Of a DNA stretch of 64,000 nt, positions 46,504-54,935 are shown piece by piece (position 1 is the stretch's first letter; each line of letters starts with the position of its first letter). The DNA comes from Micromonospora sp. LH3U1 (lineage in GTDB: Bacteria; Actinomycetota; Actinomycetes; Mycobacteriales; Micromonosporaceae). Where the stretch lies: the NCBI RefSeq assembly GCF_028475105.1, contig NZ_CP116936.1, forward strand, positions 806,001 through 870,000. Direction: 5' to 3'. A program made the position numbers and the translations under genes. A model generated the notes under the pieces. The model saw only the letters and a program-made list of their open reading frames with translations. It made no database searches and was not told the origin of the DNA.

Positions 46504-48309
46504 TCAGGGGGCGAGCGCCAGGTAACCCCGTTCGGCCGCCGCTTGGAGCAGCCACTGGTCCCGGTACCAGCCGGGGACGGCAACCAGTTCGGCGTGCCGA
46601 CCGCGCTGGATCACCCGGCCGCCGTCGAGGACGACGATCTCGTCCAGCTCGGCCAGGCCGCTGAGCCGGTGGCTGATCAGCAGCACCGAGTGCCCGGCTG
46701 GGGTGGCGGCGAGCGCGGACGCGAGCACCGCGTCCGCGGCGGTCGGGTCCAGCCCTTCGGTGGGCTCGTCGAGCACCAGCACCGGTGGCGCGGCGAGCAG
46801 GGCCCGGGCGAGCGCGAGCCGCTGCCGCTGGCCGCCGGAGAGCTGCCCGCCCTCCTCGCCGACCAGCGTGTCCCAGCCGGCGGGCTGGGCGCGTACCCAC
46901 TCCAGCAGGCCGGCGGCGGCGTTGGCCGCGGTCAGCTCCTCCTCGCCTGCCCCGGCACGCCCGAGCAGCAGGTTCTCCCGCACCGTGGCATGGAAGACGT
47001 GCGCCTCGGCGAGCAGCCCGCCGACCGCGCGGGGCAGCGCCTCCTCGGCGTACGCCGAGAGGTCTCTACCGTCCATGGTGACCCGGCCGGACACGGGCCG
47101 GACGGCGCCGGTCAGCACGGCGGCCAGGGTGCTCTTGCCGGCGCCGCTCGGGCCGACCACCGCGATCCTCCGCCCGGCCAGCAGGTCCAGGCTGACGCCG
47201 TCCAGGGCGGGGGCCGCGCCGGCCCGGTACCGCACGGTCACGTCGACGAAGCGCAGCTCGTGCGGGCCGCCCAGGTCGGTCACGCCGTCCGTGGGCGGGG
47301 GAGTCGGCGTGTCGACATCGAGCAGGGCGGCCACCCGGGCCAGACCGGGCCGCAGTTGCGTCCACTGCCGGGCCGCCCCGACCAGCGCCAGAGCCACCTC
47401 GACGGCGGCCAGAGCGCCGACGGCCAGGACGCCCACCAGCACCCCCGGCACGTCGGCGGCCAGCGCGGCCAGCACCACCGCCGCAGCGGTCAGCCCGGCG
47501 GTCAGCACCCCGGCCGCGTCCACCGCGAACCCGGTGGCGGCCAGCCGACGTTCCAGTCGGGCCAGCCGGCGGGCACGCTGCTCGGCGGCGCGCAGCGTGA
47601 CGTCGGTCGCCCCGAACGCGGCCAGGTCGGCGGCGCCGTGGGTGAGGTCGATCGCGTCGGTGGCCAGTGCTCCGCGCAGTGGGGCCACCTCGGCCGCGCT
47701 GCGGCGAGTGACGGCGGTGGCCAGCACGGGCAGGGCCACCCCGGCAACCAGCAGGCCGACGGCGAGCGCGGCGGCGGCCGGCGGTGAGATCAGCGCCGCC
47801 ACGGCGACTGCCAGCACACCGACCAGGGCCGCCGCCGAGCCCGGGACCAGCACCCGCAGCAGCAGGTCCTGGACGGCCTCGACGTCGGAGACCAGCCGGC
47901 TCAGCACGTCCCCCGAGCGGTACACGGTGCTGCGGCGGGCCGCGAGGGTGGCGAAGACCCGGGCCCGAACGTCGGTGATCATGCGAAGCACCGCGTCGTG
48001 CCCGGCGAGCCGCTCGGTGTAGCGGAACACGCCACGGCTGATCGCCAGCGCCCGGACCGCGACGATCGCCACGGTGAGCCGGTCCAGCGGAGGCTGGCCG
48101 GCGGCGCTCATCAACAGCCAGGTGGCGGTGGCCATCAGGGCGAGCCCGGCAAACTCGGTGGCGGCTGCGAGCAGGCCGGCACCGACCAGGCGGCTCAGGT
48201 ACGGCCGGGCCAGCCGCAGCACGGCCCGCTCGGCGTCGGCCCGCCCGGCCTGCTTCACGTCGGCGACCGGCTCCGCGCCCACCCGGTCCGGCTCGTGTTT
48301 CGCGCTCAT
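46504..48309 (-). CDS. cydC: Heterodimeric ABC exporter subunit CydC
   Basis: The protein has 601 residues. About 35 residues of linker are followed by an exporter membrane domain with six helices (about 40-310), then an ATPase domain: Walker A GPSGAGKST (about 385-393), signature LSGGQRQRLA (about 488-497), Walker B VLVLDEPTEGL. With CydD it exports reduced thiols (cysteine/glutathione in E. coli), needed to assemble cytochrome bd. The ATG overlaps the cydD stop (ATGA). In some actinobacteria CydD and CydC are one polypeptide; here they are separate. Confidence 0.92.
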   Translation of the reverse strand: MSAKHEPDRVGAEPVADVKQAGRADAERAVLRLARPYLSRLVGAGLLAAATEFAGLALMATATWLLMSAAGQPPLDRLTVAIVAVRALAISRGVFRYTERLAGHDAVLRMITDVRARVFATLAARRSTVYRSGDVLSRLVSDVEAVQDLLLRVLVPGSAAALVGVLAVAVAALISPPAAAALAVGLLVAGVALPVLATAVTRRSAAEVAPLRGALATDAIDLTHGAADLAAFGATDVTLRAAEQRARRLARLERRLAATGFAVDAAGVLTAGLTAAAVVLAALAADVPGVLVGVLAVGALAAVEVALALVGAARQWTQLRPGLARVAALLDVDTPTPPPTDGVTDLGGPHELRFVDVTVRYRAGAAPALDGVSLDLLAGRRIAVVGPSGAGKSTLAAVLTGAVRPVSGRVTMDGRDLSAYAEEALPRAVGGLLAEAHVFHATVRENLLLGRAGAGEEELTAANAAAGLLEWVRAQPAGWDTLVGEEGGQLSGGQRQRLALARALLAAPPVLVLDEPTEGLDPTAADAVLASALAATPAGHSVLLISHRLSGLAELDEIVVLDGGRVIQRGRHAELVAVPGWYRDQWLLQAAAERGYLALAP

Positions 48310-49982
48310 CGGGTCGCCTTCCCGGTCGGCTCGGGCGTCAGCTCGGTGACCCGGCCGTCCTCGACACGCAGGATCCGGTCGGCATCCGCGAGCAGCGCCG
48401 GTCGGTGCGCGACCAGCAGCGCGGTCCGCCCGGCGACAAGACGGCGGGTGGCGTCGAGCACCACCGCCTCGGCCGCGGTGTCCAGTCGGGCGGTGGGTTC
48501 GTCGAGCAGCACCACCGGTGCGGCCCGCAGGAATGCCCGGGCCAGCGCCACCCGCTGCCGCTGCCCGCTGGACAGCCCGTGGCCGCGTTCGCCGAGCAGG
48601 GTGTCCAAACCGTCCGGCAGGCCGGCCACGACGTCGTCCAGGGCGGCGTCGTGCACCGCGGCGGCGAGTGCGTCGGCCGGGGTGTCCGGTGCGCCGAGCC
48701 GGATGTTGTCGGCCAGCGAGGCGGCGAAGAGGTGGGCCCGTTGCGGCACCCAGGCGAGCTGCCGGCGCCAGGCGTCCGGGTCGGCGGTCGTGAGGTCGAC
48801 CCCGTCCACGGTGACCCGGCCGCTGGTCGGGGTCACGAAGCCGAGCAGCAGGCCGAGCAGGGTGCTCTTGCCGGCGCCGCTGGGCCCGATGATGGCGATC
48901 CGTTCGCCGGGCCGGATGGTCAGGGTCACGTCGCGCAGGGCGGTGGTCCGCTCGTACGCCACGGTCACCCCCTCGAAGCGGATCTCGCGCCGCGCGTCGG
49001 GGGTGGCGGCACCCTCGGCGGCCCGGGGAGCGGTGGGCGCGGCCGAGATGGTCAGTGCCTCGTCCAGTGCGGCGAGCCCCTCCATGCTGGCGTGGAAGCG
49101 GCTGCCGGCGGACCGCAGCGGCAGGTACGCCTCCGGGGTGAGCAGCAGCACCAGCAGCGCGGTCTGCAGGGCCAGCCCGCCGCCGAGCAACCGGATGCCG
49201 ACCGGCACCGCGACCAGCGCCACCGAGAGGGTGGCGACCAGTTCCAGCACCAGCGCGGAGAGGAACGCGATCCGCAGCGTCTTCATGGTGGCAACACGGT
49301 GTCCGTCGGCCATCCGGCGCACCACGTCGGTCTGTGCCCGGGCTCGCCCGAACACGCGCAGCGTGGGCAACCCGGCGACCATGTCCAGGAAGTGCCCGCC
49401 GAGCAGCGAGAGCCGGCGCCACTGCCGTTCGGTGGCGGCCTGCGCCTGCCAGCCGAGCAGCGCGCCGAAGACCGGGATCAGCGGCAGGGTCAGCGCGATG
49501 ATCACCGCCGAGCTCCAGTCGGCGAAGACGACCCGGGCGAGCACCGCCACGGGCACCGTCACGCTGAGCACCAACTGCGGCAGGTACCCGGTGAAGTACG
49601 CGTCCAGCGCGTCCAACCCGCGTCCGGCCAGGGTGGCGACCTCACCGGCTCGCTGCCCGGCCACCCAGCCGGGCCCGTGTCGGCCCACCGCGCCGAGCAG
49701 GTCGGCCCGCAGGGTGGCCTTGACCGTGGCGGCGACCCGCGCCGAGACCGTGCCCTGCGCCCAGACCAGTGCCGAGCGGGCAGCGAGCGCGACCACGAAG
49801 CCGGCCAGCGCCGGCCGATCCAGCCGACCGCCGATGGCGGTGGCCAGCACCGCCGCGAGCGCGGTGGCCTGCGCCACGATCAACCCGGCGGCGAGCACGC
49901 CGAGAAGCGCGAGCACGGCAAGATCGCGCCGGGCCGCAGGGACCCGGCGCAGCAGACGCGGGTCGAACGGTCGGCGGTTCAC
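48306..49982 (-). CDS. cydD: Heterodimeric ABC exporter subunit CydD
   Basis: The protein has 558 residues. The GTG at 49982 overlaps the cydB stop codon (GTGA). The exporter membrane domain is at about 20-310 (GRHGPGWVAGQRAGEVATLAGRG and DAYFTGYLPQL are family features), followed by the ATPase domain: Walker A GPSGAGKST, signature LSSGQRQRVA, Walker B VVLLDEPTARLD. Its gene lies between cydB and cydC in a tightly coupled cydABDC order, which fixes the assignment over other ABC exporters. Confidence 0.93.
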   Translation of the reverse strand: MNRRPFDPRLLRRVPAARRDLAVLALLGVLAAGLIVAQATALAAVLATAIGGRLDRPALAGFVVALAARSALVWAQGTVSARVAATVKATLRADLLGAVGRHGPGWVAGQRAGEVATLAGRGLDALDAYFTGYLPQLVLSVTVPVAVLARVVFADWSSAVIIALTLPLIPVFGALLGWQAQAATERQWRRLSLLGGHFLDMVAGLPTLRVFGRARAQTDVVRRMADGHRVATMKTLRIAFLSALVLELVATLSVALVAVPVGIRLLGGGLALQTALLVLLLTPEAYLPLRSAGSRFHASMEGLAALDEALTISAAPTAPRAAEGAATPDARREIRFEGVTVAYERTTALRDVTLTIRPGERIAIIGPSGAGKSTLLGLLLGFVTPTSGRVTVDGVDLTTADPDAWRRQLAWVPQRAHLFAASLADNIRLGAPDTPADALAAAVHDAALDDVVAGLPDGLDTLLGERGHGLSSGQRQRVALARAFLRAAPVVLLDEPTARLDTAAEAVVLDATRRLVAGRTALLVAHRPALLADADRILRVEDGRVTELTPEPTGKATR

Positions 49983-50986
49983 CAGTACACCGGTGCCCTG
50001 CCGTCGGTCCGTCCTCGGAAAACCCACCAGCACATGGCCTGAAAGCCTAGTAGGACCGGCAGAAGGGGCAGCGCCAGCCAGCCCAGTAGCCGCAGCGTCG
50101 GTGTGCTGGCGGCGGCGTCGGCCACGGCCAGCGAGGCGTTCGGGTCGGTCGTGGACACCAGCACGTAGGGCCAGAGGGCCGCGCCGACCAGCACCACCGG
50201 CAGCGCCAGGGCCGCGCCGGTGGCGACCAGGGCCCACCCCGGCCGCCGCCGCGCCAGCGCCGCACGGGCCGCCAGCAGCGCCGCCGCCAGGAGCACCGGC
50301 AGGAGTACGGCCACCGCCGGCCGCTGGACGGCGTCGCGTACCCGGGAGGAGAGGAGACCCACGACGGTGGCCAGTGCGACCGCGGTGAGCGCAACCGGCA
50401 CCAGCCGGCGAGCCGTGCGGCCGACCACGGCGGCGGCGTCGGCCGACAGGCGCAGGGTGAGGAAGGTCGCGCCGTGCACCGCGACCAGGGTGACCATGGC
50501 CAGACCGGCGGCGGCGGCGAACGGGGTGGCGAGGTGCGACACCCCGGCGACGTGCCCGTCGGCCTGGAGCGGCACGCCCTGGAGCAGCGCGGCGAGCACC
50601 ACACCCCAGCCCAGTGCGGCGAGGGCGCTGCCGATCATCACGACGCGGTCCCAGCGGGCGCGGATCCGCTCCTCGGTGGGCCGGCTGCGCAGTTGCACCC
50701 CCGCGGTGACCAGGATGACGCCGACCAGGGCACCCGCGACAGCCGGATAGCAGCCGGAGAGCAACTCGCCCTCCAGCACCGGGAACGCGCCGAAGAGGAC
50801 GCCCATGGCGGCCACCAGCCAGACCTCGTTGCCGAGGAAGAACGGGCCGAGCGCGGTGAGCGTCTCCCGCCGCCCAGCGGGGCCGCCGCCGCGGGCGAGC
50901 AACAGCCCGACGCCATAGTCGTATCCGGCGAGCACCAGGTAGCCGGCGAAGAAGAGGCCGAGCAGGGCGTACCAGGCGAGGTCCAC
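49979..50986 (-). CDS. cydB: Cytochrome bd ubiquinol/menaquinol oxidase subunit II
   Basis: The protein has 335 residues with about eight membrane helices. The GTG at 50986 follows GAGGAGAA and yields the family N-terminus (DLAWYALLGLFFAGYLVLAGYDYGVG is described by its ends); the motif GNEVWLVAAMGVLFGAFP is also typical. It forms the oxidase with CydA. The start is 11 bases after the cydA stop. The stop overlaps the cydD start. Confidence 0.94.
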   Translation of the reverse strand: MDLAWYALLGLFFAGYLVLAGYDYGVGLLLARGGGPAGRRETLTALGPFFLGNEVWLVAAMGVLFGAFPVLEGELLSGCYPAVAGALVGVILVTAGVQLRSRPTEERIRARWDRVVMIGSALAALGWGVVLAALLQGVPLQADGHVAGVSHLATPFAAAAGLAMVTLVAVHGATFLTLRLSADAAAVVGRTARRLVPVALTAVALATVVGLLSSRVRDAVQRPAVAVLLPVLLAAALLAARAALARRRPGWALVATGAALALPVVLVGAALWPYVLVSTTDPNASLAVADAAASTPTLRLLGWLALPLLPVLLGFQAMCWWVFRGRTDGRAPVYW

Positions 50987-50996
50987 GGTCTTCTCC

Positions 50997-52250
50997 TCAG
51001 ACGAGGGCGGGTTCGGGGTGGGCTGGCTCGCCGGGCGGGGCCGGGGGACGGCCGAGCGCCGGATCGGCCGCACCACGGGCCGCGTGCCGGGCGAGCAGCA
51101 CCCAGTTGGTGACGGCGAGGGTGCCCAGCAGCAGGCTGAAGCCGATCAGCGAGGCGAGCATCACCGGCGCGCCGACCGGTGAGACCGCCTGCTCGGTGGG
51201 GAGCAGCCCGTACGCCACCCAGGGTTGGCGGCCCACCTCCCGGGCGATCCAGCCGAGGATCACCGCGACGAACGGCAGCGGCAGGGCGAGCAGGATCAGC
51301 CAGAGCGGGAAGCGCAGCCGGATGATCCAGTCCCGGAAGAGCAGGGGCAGCAGCAACCAGACGCAGCCGAGGGTGAAGCCGATCAGGATCATGAAACCCA
51401 GCCCGACGCTGGCCAGGACCGGTGGCGTGTAGTCGCCGGGGCCGAACCGGGTGGTCCACTCCGCGATCAACGCCTGGGCCTCCGGGCTCTGGCCGCCGAA
51501 CTTGGTCGGCTGCACCCCGCCGACCGGGCCGAACTGGGCGAAGCCGAAGCCCTGCACCGCGCTGATCGCCAGCGCCGAGGTGACCAGGCCGATCCGCAGT
51601 GACGTGCGGAAGAGCGCGAAGTCGGGGGTACGCCGGATCAGGTGCCAGGCGCTGACCGCCGCCACCAGCATCCCGCCGACCAGCAGCGCGGCCGAGACCA
51701 CGTGCCCGAACGCCATGCCGAGGCTGGGGTTGGTGAGCAGCGCGCCGAAGTCGGTGAGGTGGGCGATCCCGTCGCGCACCTCGTACCCGACCGGGTGCTG
51801 CAGCCACGAGTTGGCCACCATGATCCAGAACGCCGAGGCGTACGCGGTGATCGCCACGCCCCAGAGCAACGCGAGGTGGACACCCTTGCCGAGCCGGTGC
51901 CAACCGAAGATCCACATCCCGAGGAACGTGGACTCCAGGAAGAACGCCACCAGCGTCTCGATGGCCAGTGGCGCGCCGAAGACGTTGCCGACGTAGCGCG
52001 ACAGGCCGCTCCAGTTCAGCCCGAACTGGAACTCCATGACGATGCCGGTGGCGATGCCGAGCACGTAGTTGATCACGTAGAGCTGGCCCCAGTACCGGGT
52101 GAGCCGCTCCCACTTCGGGTTGCCGGTGAGCACCCAGGCGGTCTGCATCCCGACCAGCAGGGTGACCAGCCCGAGCGTGACGACCACGAACAGAAAGTGG
52201 ATCGAGGTGGTGGTGGCGAACTGCAGTCGGGCGAGGAGCAGGGTGTCCAT
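50997..52250 (-). CDS. cydA: Cytochrome bd oxidase subunit I
   Basis: The high-affinity terminal oxidase subunit that carries hemes b558, b595 and d. The protein has 417 residues, shorter than E. coli CydA because the periplasmic quinol loop is short. His18 in TSIHFLF corresponds to the b595 ligand; GRQPW (about 330) is the conserved loop motif near the quinol site; MEFQFGLNWSG is typical of the family. First gene of cydABDC. The 231-base gap upstream holds a BlaI-like dyad and a separate palindromic repeat. Confidence 0.95.
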   Translation of the reverse strand: MDTLLLARLQFATTTSIHFLFVVVTLGLVTLLVGMQTAWVLTGNPKWERLTRYWGQLYVINYVLGIATGIVMEFQFGLNWSGLSRYVGNVFGAPLAIETLVAFFLESTFLGMWIFGWHRLGKGVHLALLWGVAITAYASAFWIMVANSWLQHPVGYEVRDGIAHLTDFGALLTNPSLGMAFGHVVSAALLVGGMLVAAVSAWHLIRRTPDFALFRTSLRIGLVTSALAISAVQGFGFAQFGPVGGVQPTKFGGQSPEAQALIAEWTTRFGPGDYTPPVLASVGLGFMILIGFTLGCVWLLLPLLFRDWIIRLRFPLWLILLALPLPFVAVILGWIAREVGRQPWVAYGLLPTEQAVSPVGAPVMLASLIGFSLLLGTLAVTNWVLLARHAARGAADPALGRPPAPPGEPAHPEPALV

Positions 52251-52292
52251 GGCCGGCTCTCCGTAAGCGTTGGCTCCCTTGTCGTAGCCACC

Positions 52293-52337
52293 CTACACGT
52301 AGCTTAACTACACATCATGTTACTACGCTCCGTCGTA
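52293..52337 (-). promoter_or_regulatory. Dyads upstream of cydA, one matching the blaI operator
   Basis: TACTAC-GCTCC-GTCGTA (52321-52337) has the same 6-5-6 layout as the dyad over the blaI promoter and is almost identical to the one at 24212-24228. Next to it are CTAC-AC-GTAG (52293-52302) and GTAG-CTTAA-CTAC (52299-52311), built from the same CTAC/GTAG half sites. This suggests control of cydABDC by the nearby BlaI-type repressor. Confidence 0.5.
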
Positions 52338-52360
52338 AATGCATTTCCGACGATGTGTGC

Positions 52361-52433
52361 CGCGATCTTGCAGTTCCGGTCTGCCATTCGCGTCCTTTGC
52401 GGCATATGTCACGGCAGAAATCGCAAGATCGCG
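52361..52433. repeat. Palindromic element with CGCGATCTTGC arms
   Basis: Arms CGCGATCTTGC (52361-52371) and GCAAGATCGCG (52423-52433) are perfect over 11 bp; an inner CTGCC/GGCAG pair (52381-52385 with 52413-52417) follows. The element is 73 bp long and lies between cydA and the M56 peptidase gene. I believe similar GATCTTGC-type elements are frequent between genes in Micromonosporaceae, but only one copy is in this window. Confidence 0.55.
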
Positions 52434-52481
52434 CATAAGGGATGGCGCGCGGGCGTGGGCGTCAGCGACGCCGGGTGGGCG

Positions 52482-53387
52482 TCAGCTCAGGAAGAGCGTG
52501 ACCGGGAGCGCGACCAGCGTGGTGGCGACCGCGAGGGCGGTGGCGCCGAGCACCCGGGGCGGCCGGTCGCTGACCAGCAGACGCTGCATCCGTACGTCAA
52601 GATCGCGGTCGCCCATGCCCAGCGCGCCGGCCGGAGTGATCCGGTGACCGGCGGCGGCGAACTGGCGCAATGCTCCCGCCAGCGGTGCCTCCGCGTGCAG
52701 CTCACGGGCCTTGTCGTCGGCGCGCATCTCGACCAGCAGGGCGACCCGCTCGTGCGCGTCGCGGACCCAGCCGAACCACGGCAGCGCGCGGCACAGCGCG
52801 GTGAACGGCAGCAGCACCAGGTCGTGCCGCTCGTGGGCGTGCGCGCGCTCGTGGCTGAGCACCGCGGCCAGTTCGGCCCCGTCCAGCAGGCTCAGCGTGC
52901 CGGCGCTGACGACCACCTGCGGCTTCACCCCCGGCAGGCAGTACGCGGCGGCGCTCGGATGATCCAGCACCAGCGCGCCGGGTGCGGCCGGATCGTCCCG
53001 GGCGACCAGGGAGAGCAGGTCCCGGTGCCGGCGTTGGGCGCGTACGGTGCCGTGGATGCTGCGCGCGGTCGTGGTGACCAGCACCGCGCCGATGCCGAAG
53101 CCCACCCCGACGCCCGCCAGGTGGAAGGTGCCCACCCCGACCGGCAGCGTGCCGTGGCCGAGGTCGTTGGCCAGGGCGAGGAGGGCGCTCCCGGTCGGCA
53201 GGTCGTACGCGCTCACTCCGAGCGCCATCGGCAGACCCATCGCGGAGAGTCCCAGCGCCAACCCGACGGCCTGCCAGCAGATGATCGCCACGCGAGGGCT
53301 GCGCCACGTCCAGGTGGAGCGGGCCAGCACCTGAGCGGTCAGATAGCAGGCCAGCATGGTGGCGGCGAAGTGCACGGCGTAGGCCAT
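52482..53387 (-). CDS. M56-family membrane metallopeptidase (BlaR1/MecR1-like)
   Basis: The protein has 301 residues with about five membrane helices. The zinc motif HERAH lies at about 179-183 in SHERAHAHERHD, followed by an ERVALLVEMRADDKA region supplying the third ligand. It lacks the C-terminal penicillin-binding sensor of staphylococcal BlaR1, so the signal it detects is unknown. It is 10 bases downstream of the BlaI-type gene, and such pairs work as protease and repressor: the protease is expected to lead to removal of BlaI. Confidence 0.88.
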   Translation of the reverse strand: MAYAVHFAATMLACYLTAQVLARSTWTWRSPRVAIICWQAVGLALGLSAMGLPMALGVSAYDLPTGSALLALANDLGHGTLPVGVGTFHLAGVGVGFGIGAVLVTTTARSIHGTVRAQRRHRDLLSLVARDDPAAPGALVLDHPSAAAYCLPGVKPQVVVSAGTLSLLDGAELAAVLSHERAHAHERHDLVLLPFTALCRALPWFGWVRDAHERVALLVEMRADDKARELHAEAPLAGALRQFAAAGHRITPAGALGMGDRDLDVRMQRLLVSDRPPRVLGATALAVATTLVALPVTLFLS

Positions 53388-53397
53388 GGCGCGCGCC

Positions 53398-53871
53398 CTA
53401 CCGCTCCGCTGCCTCGCCGGCAGGTCGTCGGCCCGCCGGCCCGTCGAGGCGATCGGTCAGCTGGGCCCCGCCCGTGGTGTCGTCGCCCGTGGTGTCGTCG
53501 CCGGTCAGGCCGGCCTCGCTGCCCAGGGCCGCGCGCAGCACCTCGGCCTCGGTGCCGGTCACCGAGCGGGCGAACCGCACCAGCGCGGCGTCCCGACTGC
53601 CGCCCAGGTCGAGGGCGTCGAGCATGAGTTGGGCGATGTGCGCCTCACGGCTGGCCGATGGCCGGTACCGCCAGGCCCGGCCCTCTCGTTCCCGCTGCAC
53701 CATGCCCTTGCCGGCGAGCCGGTCCAGCACGGTCATCACCGTGGTGTACGCGAGTTCGCGACCATCGAGCGCGTCGGCCACCTCGCGCACGGTCACACCA
53801 TCCGACGTGCCGGGGACCACGTCCCACAACACGTCCATCACCGCACGCTCAAGATCGCCCAACCGAGTCAC
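53398..53871 (-). CDS. BlaI/MecI/CopY-family repressor
   Basis: The protein has 157 residues. The winged-helix domain at about 1-75 starts LGDLERAVMDVLWD and contains TVREVADALDGRELAYTTVMTVLDRL (described by its ends), then a dimerisation part, and about 40 extra C-terminal residues rich in Thr, Gly and Asp beyond the family core. The GTG at 53871 lies 6 nt after a -10-like TAGGAT (53878-53883, minus strand), so the mRNA is probably leaderless. A 17-bp dyad overlaps that -10, which suggests autorepression. Confidence 0.92.
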   Translation of the reverse strand: MTRLGDLERAVMDVLWDVVPGTSDGVTVREVADALDGRELAYTTVMTVLDRLAGKGMVQREREGRAWRYRPSASREAHIAQLMLDALDLGGSRDAALVRFARSVTGTEAEVLRAALGSEAGLTGDDTTGDDTTGGAQLTDRLDGPAGRRPAGEAAER

Positions 53872-53877
53872 CCACCA

Positions 53878-53895
53878 ATCCTACCCCCGGTAGTA
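53878..53895 (-). promoter_or_regulatory. blaI promoter and overlapping operator dyad
   Basis: On the minus strand TACTAC-CGGGG-GTAGGA (53879-53895) overlaps the -10-like TAGGAT (53878-53883). Its layout matches the dyads upstream of cydA and of the gene at 24248. Confidence 0.6.
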
Positions 53896-53916
53896 GACCC
53901 GCCCGACCCCGCCGCC

Positions 53917-53939
53917 CAGCGCGGATCTTGACCGCGCTG
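53917..53939. other. Perfect 8-bp hairpin upstream of blaI
   Basis: CAGCGCGG (53917-53924) pairs with CCGCGCTG (53932-53939) around the loop ATCTTGA. It lies in the gap between the blaI promoter and the terminator of the aldehyde dehydrogenase genes. No gene ends immediately before it, so its role is unclear. Confidence 0.3.
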
Positions 53940-54017
53940 CCGACACCCCGCTGGCCGGCAACCCACCCCGAGGCAGAACCCATGCGCTGACCCACCCGAC
54001 GAACCCGGCCCACGTCA

Positions 54018-54092
54018 GGTTTTCCGGGGGAGCCCCACCCGCGCAGGGATCAAGCCTGACCGCCCGGAGTGGGCGGGCTCCCCCGGAAAACC
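54018..54092 (-). terminator. Hairpin after the aldehyde dehydrogenase operon with conserved-loop sequence (copy 2)
   Basis: Perfect 18-bp stem: GGTTTTCCGGGGGAGCCC (54018-54035) with its complement at 54075-54092; loop of 39 nt. The 25-nt segment 54045-54069 in the loop is an exact complement of 31208-31232. It lies 18 bases after the stop of the minus-strand gene that ends at 54111, so in the mRNA the loop reads the same as in the copy after cdd. Confidence 0.8.
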
Positions 54093-54110
54093 CACAGGCC
54101 GGGAACGACA

Positions 54111-54935
54111 TCACACCCCCTTGGGGTGCCACACCGTCTTCGTCTCCAACAGCGCGGTCATCTGGGCCAGGCCCGGGTCGGCGGACCAGTCGTGGTCGGC
54201 CGGGGCCGGTCGGAGCACCCGCTTGAGGTTTTCCGCCGCCTTGATCTCCAGATCGGTGGCGAGCGAGGCGTCGGTCACCCCGGTCAGGTCGATCGCGTTG
54301 ACGTCCATGTGCGCCGCCAACGTCGGTGCGGTCTCGGTGATCGCGCCGGTGAGGATGTTGACGACCCCGCCGGGCAGGTCGGAGGTGGCGAGCACCTCGG
54401 CCAAGGTGACCGCCGCCAGCGGTTCGGAGGGCGAGGCCGCCACGACCACCGTGTTGCCGGTGACGATCGCCGGGGCGATCACGCTGACCAGGCCGAGCAG
54501 CGCCGGGCGTTCCGGGGCGACCACCGCGACCACGCCGGTCGGCTCGGGCGCGGAGATGTTGAAGTAGGGGCCGGCGACCGGGTTGGCGCCGCCGTACACC
54601 TGGGCGAGCTTGTCGGCCCAGCCGGCGTACCAGACCCAGCGGTCCACCGCGGCGTCCACCTCGTCGCCCGGTATGCCCAGGGCGACGAACTGCTCGCGGC
54701 GGCCCTCCAGCATCTCGGCGGCGCGGTAGAGGATCTGACCCCGGTTGTACGCGGTCGCGCCGGCCCAGCCCTTCACGGCGGCGCGGGCGGCGACCACCGC
54801 GTCCCGGGCGTCCTTGCGGGAGGCCAGTGACACATTCGAGGACTGCACGAGATACGACCGTCCCGACTCGCTGCGCGGGAACTTCCCGCCGATGAAGAGC
54901 TTGTACGTCTTGCGTACCGCGACCCGCTCAGACAT
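54111..54935 (-). CDS. Aldehyde dehydrogenase-like protein lacking the catalytic half
   Basis: The protein has 274 residues. It matches the N-terminal, NAD-binding part of aldehyde dehydrogenases (KLFIGGKFPRSESGRSY; RGQILYRAAEMLEGRRE; GNTVVVAASPSEPLA; LPGGVVNILTG) but stops before the region with the catalytic Cys and ends TVWHPKG. The ATG at 54935 overlaps the stop of the full-length enzyme gene upstream by 8 bases. It is not a decayed copy: the frame is intact, and I recall the same short paralogue next to a full-length one in other actinobacteria. A structural or regulatory subunit is plausible. Confidence 0.82.
   Translation of the reverse strand: MSERVAVRKTYKLFIGGKFPRSESGRSYLVQSSNVSLASRKDARDAVVAARAAVKGWAGATAYNRGQILYRAAEMLEGRREQFVALGIPGDEVDAAVDRWVWYAGWADKLAQVYGGANPVAGPYFNISAPEPTGVVAVVAPERPALLGLVSVIAPAIVTGNTVVVAASPSEPLAAVTLAEVLATSDLPGGVVNILTGAITETAPTLAAHMDVNAIDLTGVTDASLATDLEIKAAENLKRVLRPAPADHDWSADPGLAQMTALLETKTVWHPKGV

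Noticed and set aside
54111..54935. Aldehyde dehydrogenase pseudogene
   Set aside because: The frame is intact, codon use is normal, it overlaps the upstream gene in a coupled way, and no remnant of a catalytic half follows its stop.
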